Source: CAYVIB01 sp964451365
Lineage (GTDB): Bacteria > Pseudomonadota > Gammaproteobacteria > Pseudomonadales > Cellvibrionaceae
DNA: 64,000 nucleotides
Direction: 5' to 3'
Assembly (NCBI GenBank): GCA_964451365.1
Contig: CAYVIB010000008.1
Location: 62,001 to 126,000 of the forward strand
Positions within the stretch are counted from its first letter, which is position 1, and each line of letters opens with the position of its first letter. This document shows positions 17,150-23,960 of the stretch, one piece after another. Under the pieces are notes generated by a model. It was not told the origin of the DNA, ran no database searches, and saw nothing but the letters and a program-made list of their open reading frames with translations. The position numbers and the translations under genes were made by a program.

Positions 17150-18556
17150 ATGAGCAAAATCCTTATCGTTGAAGACGAAGTGATAATTCGTACCGCACTG
17201 CGGAAATTATTAAGTCGCAATAAACACGAAGTTAAGGAGGCCTCCTCCGTCAACGAGGCGACCGGCAAATACAAGCTCGACACCTTCGACCTGATCATAA
17301 GCGACCTGCGCCTGCCCGGCGCTCCCGGTACCGACCTGATCCAACTGGCGGGCGAAGTACCCGTGCTGATCATGACGAGCTACGCCAGCCTGCGCTCGGC
17401 TGTGGATTCCATGCGCATGGGGGCCGTCGATTACATCGCCAAACCCTTCGATCACGACGAAATGCTGGCGGCGGTAAAACGCGTGATCGGCAAATCCGCC
17501 ACCCGCACCGTGCCACAGCTACAGCCCGGTGAAAACGACCAGGCGGTGGAAGGCATGATCGGCAGCAGCGCCGTAATGAAGGAACTTTATACCCGTATTC
17601 ACAAAGTCGCGCCCACCAATGCCACCGTACTGGTATTGGGCGAGACCGGCACCGGCAAGGAACTGGTGGCCAACGCCATCCACCGGGAAAGCCCGCGCGC
17701 CGGCAAGCCCATCATCTCTGTCAACTGCGCCGCCATTCCCGAAACCCTGATTGAAGCCGAGCTGTTCGGCCACGAGAAAGGCGCCTTCACCGGTGCGGCT
17801 TCAATGCGCGAAGGCCTGGTGGCGGCGGCTGATGGCGGAACACTCTTTCTTGATGAGATCGGCGAACTGCCACTGGAAGCACAGGCAAGACTATTGCGAG
17901 TACTACAGGAAGGCGAAGTGCGTCCGATCGGCTCCACTGAATCACGCAAAGTGGATGTGCGACTGGTGGCGGCAACTCATCGCGACCTCGGTAAACTGGC
18001 TCGTGACGGCAAGTTTCGCGAGGATCTCTACTTCCGTATCAACGTGGTACAGATCAAGCTGCCACCCCTGCGCGAGCGCGGCAAGGACATCCTGGCCCTG
18101 GCCGAAACCTTCGTCAAACGCTATTGCTCCGAGATGCGTAAACCGCCGTTGTCATTGACGCCGGAAGCCATCCAGGCCATCACCACCTACACTTGGCCGG
18201 GCAATATCCGGGAACTCGAGAACGCTATTCAACGCTCGGTGATTCTTTGTGACAACGACCGGGAAATCGACCACACTCAACTGGCCATCGACTTGGATCT
18301 GGTGAAGGTCGACGATGACGATGACAGCCGCGCACCCGGTCGAACGTCAGCCCTGCAGCGCAAAACCGACCCCAATGAAGATCTTTCGCTCGAGGACTAC
18401 TTCCAGCGGTTTGTTCTGGAACACCAGGACACCATGAGCGAAACCGAACTGGCCAGAAAGCTTGGAGTCAGCCGCAAATGCCTGTGGGAGCGACGCCAAC
18501 GCCTTGGCATTCCCCGCAACAAATCCCCCCATTCAAGCACCAGCTCGGGCAAATAA
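17150..18556 (+). CDS. cbrB: Sigma-54-dependent response regulator CbrB
   Basis: 468 aa, NtrC family. Receiver domain residues 1-120 with phospho-acceptor Asp52 (LIISDLRLPG) and conserved Lys in IAKPF. The AAA+ domain has Walker A GETGTGKE from residue 164, the sigma-54 contact loop GAFTGA at 211-216 and Walker B GGTLFLDEIGEL. The C-terminal Fis-type helix-turn-helix is SETELARKLGVSRKCLWERR. It activates sigma-54 promoters, typically that of crcZ. Synteny and motifs make the assignment firm. Confidence 0.96.
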   Translation: MSKILIVEDEVIIRTALRKLLSRNKHEVKEASSVNEATGKYKLDTFDLIISDLRLPGAPGTDLIQLAGEVPVLIMTSYASLRSAVDSMRMGAVDYIAKPFDHDEMLAAVKRVIGKSATRTVPQLQPGENDQAVEGMIGSSAVMKELYTRIHKVAPTNATVLVLGETGTGKELVANAIHRESPRAGKPIISVNCAAIPETLIEAELFGHEKGAFTGAASMREGLVAAADGGTLFLDEIGELPLEAQARLLRVLQEGEVRPIGSTESRKVDVRLVAATHRDLGKLARDGKFREDLYFRINVVQIKLPPLRERGKDILALAETFVKRYCSEMRKPPLSLTPEAIQAITTYTWPGNIRELENAIQRSVILCDNDREIDHTQLAIDLDLVKVDDDDDSRAPGRTSALQRKTDPNEDLSLEDYFQRFVLEHQDTMSETELARKLGVSRKCLWERRQRLGIPRNKSPHSSTSSGK

Positions 18557-18598
18557 GTTCATTCGTCCGTTTGAATTTGTGCGCGACAGCGCCGTTAT

Positions 18599-18663
18599 GT
18601 AACACCACGCGACCTGTTACCAGAGCCCGCCGGATGTAACAAAAGCCGCCACATAAAGTAACG
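18599..18663 (+). promoter_or_regulatory. Cluster of CbrB-like half-sites upstream of the candidate RNA
   Basis: GTAACA at 18599-18604, TGTTAC at 18615-18620, GTAACA at 18636-18641 and GTAACG at 18658-18663. The central TGTTAC-N15-GTAACA is an inverted pair close to the TGTTAC/GTAACA architecture I recall for Pseudomonas CbrB sites. It is centred about 115 bp upstream of the sigma-54 promoter, the normal enhancer distance. Confidence 0.65.
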
Positions 18664-18737
18664 GTTTTCCATAATTTTTCGTAATAACCAAGCATTATAA
18701 CGATGTAACTTTTTGTTTTTTAAGAAGTTTTTTGTTT

Positions 18738-18753
18738 TGGCACATTGAGTGCA
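18738..18753 (+). promoter_or_regulatory. Sigma-54 (-24/-12) promoter
   Basis: TGGCACATTGAGTGCA matches TGGCAC-N5-TTGCA at all positions but one, with the invariant GG and GC exactly 12 bases apart. A start of transcription near 18764 is predicted. Confidence 0.8.
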
Positions 18754-18763
18754 GTGATGTGCG

Positions 18764-19050
18764 TCACAATAACAACAAGAAAGAATAATAAGAAGCAAAT
18801 AAATAGCGAATAACAACAACAAACAATAAAAATTGAATAAAATACAAAAAATAATAACAACAAGAAATAATAAGAACAGAAGCGTATAAACTGACTTATG
18901 TACCTTGGAGAGGGCTTGCTGAGAGCAGCATTGAAGGACAAGGATGTGTCCTGTGATACTGAGCTGCCGTAGCAGTACCCAGTACACGTACAGCCAAAGA
19001 AAAAATAATAAATTCAATACGGGAAAGCCAAGGCTTTCCCGTTTTGGTTT
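18764..19050 (+). ncRNA. crcZ: CrcZ-like Hfq/Crc-sequestering small RNA (candidate)
   Basis: About 285 nt from a predicted sigma-54 start to an intrinsic terminator. The first ~115 nt is an almost unbroken set of A-A-N triplets in three blocks (18768-18795, 18809-18825, 18845-18879), for example AATAACAACAAGAAAG and AATAATAACAACAAG. This is the A-R-N pattern bound by the Hfq distal face and the CA motifs bound by Hfq/Crc. Structured sequence follows, including a GGACA/TGTCC hairpin. Position between cbrB and pcnB equals that of crcZ in Pseudomonas (407 nt there). Inferred role: relieve Hfq/Crc repression when CbrB is active. No crc gene is in view. Confidence 0.75.
19019..19050 (+). terminator. 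Intrinsic terminator of the CrcZ-like RNA
   Basis: ACGGGAAAGCC, a minimal AA spacer, and GGCTTTCCCGT form an 11-bp inverted repeat followed by TTTGGTTTT. The loop must open by two pairs, giving a 9-bp stem. Confidence 0.8.
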
Positions 19051-19178
19051 TGGCGGTCATGAACCGCCAACCCTTCCCGGTTTTAAGCATCCCTATGTAA
19101 CAGCTCCGCTGAATCGTGCGGCTGATTCTGTGTTAGACTGCCGCCCCATCCAGAACAACCCCACAACCCCGACGCCCT

Positions 19179-20522
19179 ATGCTGACCAAGCTGTTTAAAC
19201 TATTTGAATCGGCGGATACCCGCGACAAATTTAAAACAGTGTCCGAAAACCAACACGGCATCGCCCGCGAAGACATCAGTGCCGGCGCGCTCAGCGTTAT
19301 CACCCGTCTGCAGCGTTTTGGCTACGCCGCATTCCTGGTGGGGGGCAGCGTCCGGGACCTGCTGCTGCACAATCACCCCAAGGATTTCGATGTCGCCACA
19401 AACGCCACGCCCGAGCAGGTCAAAGCGGTGTTCCGACAGGCGAGAGTTATCGGCCGCCGGTTCCAGATTGTGCATGTGCGCCAGGGTCGCGAAATCATCG
19501 AGGTAACGACTTTCCGCGGCAGCCACACCGATTCACAGGGTAACGGCGAGGCAGAGCAGTCCGACCACGGCGTGCTGTTGCGGGACAACGTTTACAGTCA
19601 CGATATAGAAGAAGACGCCCTGCGGCGGGACTTTACCGTCAACGCCCTCTACTACAACCCCACCTCGGCGGAGGTTCTGGATTTCAGCACCGGCCTGGAA
19701 GATCTACACAAACGGCAGATCCGCATATTGGGCGACCCTGACAGCCGCTACAAGGAAGACCCCGTCCGCCTGTTGCGCGCGGTGCGTTTTGCCGCCAAGC
19801 TGGGGTTCAGTATCGAGCCGTCCACCGAAAAACCCATTCGCGAGCATGCCGATTACCTTGACCATGTGCCGCCGGCACGTCGCTTCGAGGAAGTACTCAA
19901 ACTCTTTATGAACGGCTCCGCCACGGCAACCTTCACCCTGCTGCGCGACTACGGCCTGTTGAAATATCTGTTTCCACCCACGGACCATTGCCTGGACAAG
20001 GCCAGCGAACGGGATCGAAACCTTGTTTCCCAGGCGCTGATCAATACCGACAAACGAATCCGGCAGGGCAAGCGGGTAACTCCCGCGTTTTTGTACGCGG
20101 TTTTTCTCTGGTTACCGTTGCGCGCGAATATGCGTTACCTGGTGGAAGATAAAAAAATGTCCGCGCACGAGGCGATGCAGAACGCCGCCCACAGCGTTAT
20201 CAGCCAGCAGCTGGCCTCCACCGCCATTCCCAAGCGTTTCCTGATCCCGATGCGGGAGATCTGGAGCTTGCAATTACGCCTGCCGCGCAGGGACGGAAAG
20301 AAAGCGTTTATCGTCAGTGAACATCCCCGCTTTCGCGCCGCATATGATTTCCTGTTGCTGCGCGAGCAGGCGGGTGAAAATATGAACGGCCTCGGCAGTT
20401 GGTGGACCCAGTTCCAGGAAGCCGGCGAAGAAGAGAAATACAAGATGGCGCAGGCCTTGTCGTCTTCCAAACCGCGCAGGAAGCGCAAGCGTCCATCATC
20501 CGCCCGCTCCGATGAATCCTGA
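19179..20522 (+). CDS. pcnB: Poly(A) polymerase I
   Basis: 447 aa. It adds 3' poly(A) tails to RNA, promoting decay. The nucleotidyltransferase core has GGSVRDLLL and the catalytic D-x-D in PKDFDVATNATPEQV, followed by RRFQIVHVRQGREIIEVTTFRG and DALRRDFTVNALYYN. The basic C-terminal tail PRRKRKRPSS is typical. It overlaps folK by 11 bp. A TGT-TAGACT extended -10 lies about 45 bp upstream, separate from the RNA terminator. Confidence 0.96.
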   Translation: MLTKLFKLFESADTRDKFKTVSENQHGIAREDISAGALSVITRLQRFGYAAFLVGGSVRDLLLHNHPKDFDVATNATPEQVKAVFRQARVIGRRFQIVHVRQGREIIEVTTFRGSHTDSQGNGEAEQSDHGVLLRDNVYSHDIEEDALRRDFTVNALYYNPTSAEVLDFSTGLEDLHKRQIRILGDPDSRYKEDPVRLLRAVRFAAKLGFSIEPSTEKPIREHADYLDHVPPARRFEEVLKLFMNGSATATFTLLRDYGLLKYLFPPTDHCLDKASERDRNLVSQALINTDKRIRQGKRVTPAFLYAVFLWLPLRANMRYLVEDKKMSAHEAMQNAAHSVISQQLASTAIPKRFLIPMREIWSLQLRLPRRDGKKAFIVSEHPRFRAAYDFLLLREQAGENMNGLGSWWTQFQEAGEEEKYKMAQALSSSKPRRKRKRPSSARSDES

Positions 20523-21006
20523 CGGAACACCGACAGTCATTTACATCGGGCTCGGCAGTAATCTGGACAACCCTCTTGCGCAGGTAAGCAAGGCGTCCGG
20601 GGTACTCAAAGCGCATCCGGCAATGGATTCCGTTGTGGTTTCGCCCTGGTACCGCAGCGACCCCGTGGGGCCCGGCCCACAACCTGACTACATCAATGGC
20701 GTTGTTAAAGCGACCTGCAAGCTGCAACCGGAATCGCTGCTGGATCTGCTGCAGCAAATTGAAAATTCCCAATACCGGGAGCGCACCGTGCGCTGGGGAG
20801 CGCGGACACTGGACCTGGATATTCTTCTTTACGGCGAACGAATTATTCATACCGATCGTTTGCAAATACCGCATCCACGCCTTTGCCAGAGGAATTTTGT
20901 CGTCCGCCCTATGTATGATATTTCACCGGAATTGATACTTCCCAACGGGGTATCAATTGAGTCATTATTAACGGCGCTGGGAGACGCCGGTCTCAACAGG
21001 TTGTAA
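20512..21006 (+). CDS. folK: HPPK, 6-hydroxymethyl-7,8-dihydropterin pyrophosphokinase
   Basis: 164 aa. It transfers pyrophosphate from ATP to the pterin in folate synthesis. Motifs YIGLGSNLDNP, VVSPWYRSDPVG, and the signature RWGARTLDLDILLYG with the Asp pair that binds Mg are intact, ending with IPHPRLCQRNFVVRPM. It overlaps the pcnB 3' end, as in related bacteria. Confidence 0.95.
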   Translation: MNPDGTPTVIYIGLGSNLDNPLAQVSKASGVLKAHPAMDSVVVSPWYRSDPVGPGPQPDYINGVVKATCKLQPESLLDLLQQIENSQYRERTVRWGARTLDLDILLYGERIIHTDRLQIPHPRLCQRNFVVRPMYDISPELILPNGVSIESLLTALGDAGLNRL

Positions 21007-21021
21007 ATTGGGGAGCGCATC

Positions 21022-21711
21022 TTGAGTGATTTAAAAGACTGGATGATCGATCTGAGAGGCAGGGACGTTCCCCGTTATATCGCCGTCGAAGGACCGATCG
21101 GCGTCGGCAAAACCAGCCTGGCAAAACGCCTGGCGCAAACATTCAACTACGAAGCCCTGCTCGAACGCGCCGACGAAAACCCCTTTTTAGAACGGTTTTA
21201 CGCCAACGAACACAACGCCGCCCTGCCCACCCAATTGTTTTTTCTCTTCCAGCGCGCACAGCAGATTAACGCCCTGCGCCAGACGGATATGTTCGAGCCG
21301 GTCCGCGTCGCGGACTTCCTGATAGAAAAGGATCAACTGTTCGCCCAGGTCACGCTCGATGAGGAAGAACTGAAACTTTATCAGCAGGTCTACGACCACC
21401 TGACCATCGACGCACCGGCACCGGACCTGGTCATTTACCTGCAGGCGCCCGCAAGCACATTACTGGAGCGCATACAGAATCGCGGTATTGCGTCCGAACA
21501 GTCCATCAATGCCAAATACCTGGAATTGCTGAACGCTGCCTACACCCGGTTTTTCCACTACTACGAAAATTCGCCGCTGTTAATCGTCAATGCCGCCGGC
21601 ATCGACTGGGTGAATAATCCGGATGACTACAAAAACCTGGTGGACTACATGCTCAACATTAAAAACGGGCGGCACTATTACAATCCCCAACCCATTATCA
21701 AAGGAATGTAA
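21022..21711 (+). CDS. Deoxynucleoside kinase family protein
   Basis: 229 aa from a TTG with GGGGAG 6 bases upstream. Walker A is YIAVEGPIGVGKTSLAK at residues ~19-35. The substrate motif ERADENPFLERFY and the RIQNRG lid match the dNK/dGK family found between folK and panB in many gammaproteobacteria. It phosphorylates deoxynucleosides for salvage; base preference not determinable. It is 3 bp from panB, so co-translated. Confidence 0.88.
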   Translation: MSDLKDWMIDLRGRDVPRYIAVEGPIGVGKTSLAKRLAQTFNYEALLERADENPFLERFYANEHNAALPTQLFFLFQRAQQINALRQTDMFEPVRVADFLIEKDQLFAQVTLDEEELKLYQQVYDHLTIDAPAPDLVIYLQAPASTLLERIQNRGIASEQSINAKYLELLNAAYTRFFHYYENSPLLIVNAAGIDWVNNPDDYKNLVDYMLNIKNGRHYYNPQPIIKGM

Positions 21712-21713
21712 CC

Positions 21714-22544
21714 ATGGTTTACGCAGGCGATTTCGACCCCAGTGGCGGTTTACAAAAACGCGTCACCATCAAAACCATCCAGGCCATGAAAACCCGTAGC
21801 GAAAAATTCGTGACGGTATCACTCTACGACGCCCCCATGGCCGCCATGGCGCAAAAATGCGGCGTTGAAGTGGTTCTGATAGGCGACAGCCTGGGCATGA
21901 CCGTGCTCGGTTATGAGAGTACTATTCCCGTTACCATGGAGCAGATGATTTACCACATCGAGGCTGTCAGCCGCGGCAACGGCAAATCGCTGATCATCGG
22001 TGATCTGCCGTTTATGACCTATGCCACACCGGAACAGGCCATGCACAACGCCACCCGTGTGATGCAGGCGGGCGCGCACGTGGTAAAACTCGAAGGCGGC
22101 GAATGGCTTGCGCCCACCATCAAAATGTTGAGCGAACGCGGCATCCCGGTATGCGCGCATCTCGGGCTCACGCCCCAATCGGTAAACAAATTCGGCGGCT
22201 TTCGCGTGCAGGGGCGCGATGAAAAGCAGGCGCGGGACATTCTGAAGGATGCCAAAATGCTGGAGGATGCCGGCGCCGACACAATAGTGCTCGAATGTAT
22301 TCCGGCGGCACTGGCAAAAAAAATCACCGATGAACTGTCCATTCCCACCATTGGCATCGGCGCCGGGCGGGACACTGACGCACAGGTACTGGTAATCAAC
22401 GACATTCTCGGCCTGACAGAAACTCCGCCAAAATTTTCAAAAAACTTTTTGACCGAAACTATCGGGATACCCGGCGCGCTGCAAAAGTACGTGCGGGATG
22501 TAAAGAGCGGCGTCTTTCCCGCCGATGAAAACATCTTTTGCTAG
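21714..22544 (+). CDS. panB: 3-methyl-2-oxobutanoate hydroxymethyltransferase
   Basis: 276 aa. It makes ketopantoate from 2-oxoisovalerate and methylene-THF, the first committed step of pantothenate synthesis. Motifs VVLIGDSLGMTVLGY, GDLPFMTY, VKLEGGEW and IGIGAGRDTDAQVLV are intact. About 12 extra residues precede the typical start TIKTIQAMK. The usual neighbour panC is missing: repeat sequence follows instead. Confidence 0.95.
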   Translation: MVYAGDFDPSGGLQKRVTIKTIQAMKTRSEKFVTVSLYDAPMAAMAQKCGVEVVLIGDSLGMTVLGYESTIPVTMEQMIYHIEAVSRGNGKSLIIGDLPFMTYATPEQAMHNATRVMQAGAHVVKLEGGEWLAPTIKMLSERGIPVCAHLGLTPQSVNKFGGFRVQGRDEKQARDILKDAKMLEDAGADTIVLECIPAALAKKITDELSIPTIGIGAGRDTDAQVLVINDILGLTETPPKFSKNFLTETIGIPGALQKYVRDVKSGVFPADENIFC

Positions 22545-22926
22545 GGCGCCTGTTAACAATAATTCGGCTATCGCTGCTGGAGGCCATTTTTTCGTCCGGC
22601 AAGCGGTACGCCGCCCGGACAGAGGGAGCGTAGTGTAGTCATTCTACATAAGCGACTGATAACGCCGCCGGGCGGACATTTTTGTTTTAAAAACGAGCCC
22701 CAGCCCTTCGGGTTGCGCCTAAAAAGCCGCCACTCGTCGTCGCCTACATGGATGTAGTGATGCGGCACTGCGATGAGGAGCGTAAGCAGGAGCGGTAAGC
22801 TTTGCTCGTCGCTCATTTGGAATGACCAAACCACACTCCTCGCGTCGGAATGCCGCATCACTCGATTGGCGACTTTTTAGGCACAACAGCGACAACCGAA
22901 TTAGTGTTAACAGACCCCAGGGAAGA
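22545..22926. repeat. Composite repetitive region after panB
   Basis: 382 bp without a gene. Contains an inverted pair CCGCCCGG (22611-22618)/CCGGGCGG (22668-22675). A larger imperfect inverted repeat follows: 22717-22775 is partly complementary to 22840-22885 (GCCTAAAAAG and GTGATGCGGCA against their complements), with a 20-base insertion in the left half. Its right part is copy 1 of the dispersed repeat listed separately. Confidence 0.7.
22818..22909 (+). repeat. Dispersed 92-bp repeat, copy 1
   Basis: Matches 57640-57731 at about 84 of 92 positions in the same orientation, starting TGGAATGACCAAACCACAC and ending in TTAGTGTTA. Part of it (GTCGGAATGCCGCATCAC) recurs inverted near 23900-23919. 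Confidence 0.9.
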
Positions 22927-23796
22927 TCAGCCGCGCGCGGCCACCTCATCCATAAACTTCCGCAACATCGCATTGACCTTGTCCGCCTCCATTAACAGCA
23001 GCAGATGCCCCGCGTCGGGAAGACGTTTTACCACCACGCGATTTTGCGTCTCCAGGTGCTCGGCAAAGTCCGCATTGCGTGGATCAACCAGCGCATCCTT
23101 CTCTCCCTGGATCACCAGCAGCGGTACCGACAGGCTTTCCCAGTCCGGCCTCATGGCGTCCAGGTTATCGGGCAGGGCAACAACTTCATCGTTGGCAAAA
23201 CACAGGTCCTTGGGCAACAAGGCATGCACCGGGCCGACTGATGCAAGCTTGTTGTACCATTTTGGTTCGGCAAAGGCGGAACTCAAATCGCCGGCGATGG
23301 CCACCACGCCATCGACCAACTGCGGATACTGCATGGCGATGAAGGTCGCCAATGTGGCTCCGAGCGAATGACCGACCAATACGACAGCACTCTCCCCATT
23401 TTGCTCACGCAGCTTCACCAGCAGATAGGAAATATATTTCGCCTGTTCGGAAAAATCCGTTTCGATATGGGTTTCGCCCTTGGGTATGGTTGAGCCTCCC
23501 CAGCCGGGCCTGTCCAGCGCAACCAGTTGAGCACTCCCGGCCAGTGCCGGGTTTTCCAGTTGCCGCGCGAATATGCGCCAGTCGCCAGGCGTTCCGTGGA
23601 TAAATACTAATATTGAGTCATGCATACCGTCCCGGCTGATGTAGTGAATGGTGTAGTCGTCGCCAAACAATTGGCGCGACTTAAGCATACCGCCGGATAA
23701 CAGCGCATCCGCGCGCTGCTCTGCCTGGACAATCGCTTCCGGCATGCAGGCGGAAAGAGTAACCGCCACAACCAGGCCACACACCATTTCCAGCAT
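22927..23796 (-). CDS. Lipoprotein alpha/beta hydrolase
   Basis: 289 aa from the ATG at 23796, chosen because MLEMVCGLVVAVTLSAC is a lipoprotein signal with lipobox LSAC (Cys17). The frame continues upstream through repeat-like sequence. Hydrolase features: oxyanion HGTPGDWR, nucleophile elbow GHSLG, acid in QGEKDALVDPR and His in DAGHLLL. An outer-membrane- or periplasm-facing esterase is likely; substrate unknown. Confidence 0.85.
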   Translation of the reverse strand: MLEMVCGLVVAVTLSACMPEAIVQAEQRADALLSGGMLKSRQLFGDDYTIHYISRDGMHDSILVFIHGTPGDWRIFARQLENPALAGSAQLVALDRPGWGGSTIPKGETHIETDFSEQAKYISYLLVKLREQNGESAVVLVGHSLGATLATFIAMQYPQLVDGVVAIAGDLSSAFAEPKWYNKLASVGPVHALLPKDLCFANDEVVALPDNLDAMRPDWESLSVPLLVIQGEKDALVDPRNADFAEHLETQNRVVVKRLPDAGHLLLLMEADKVNAMLRKFMDEVAARG

Positions 23797-23885
23797 GCGG
23801 CGAAGCTGCAAGTGTATATTTCGGGACTGCTTCCTATCGATAGAAACTCCGCTGGGGTTGCACCCCAACCCACGGTATTTCCCAA

Positions 23886-23919
23886 CGCCTACGGGGTTGT
23901 GGTGATGCGGCATTCCGAC
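23886..23919 (-). repeat. Fragment of the dispersed repeat
   Basis: CGCCTAC...GTGATGCGGCATTCCGAC resembles the left half of the inverted structure near 22741-22780 and the complement of the 92-bp repeat. It is the third occurrence of the family in the window. Confidence 0.6.
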
Positions 23920-23960
23920 ACTTCACCCTTCTTTTACGGATTATTCCGGACAGAGTCCTT

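Noticed and set aside
18595..19017. 140-aa Leu/Phe/Tyr-rich minus-strand frame
   Set aside because: It is the antisense of the A-A-N-rich small RNA; the composition (LLLLFAIYLLLIILS) is an artefact of T-rich complement, with no homology or ribosome site.
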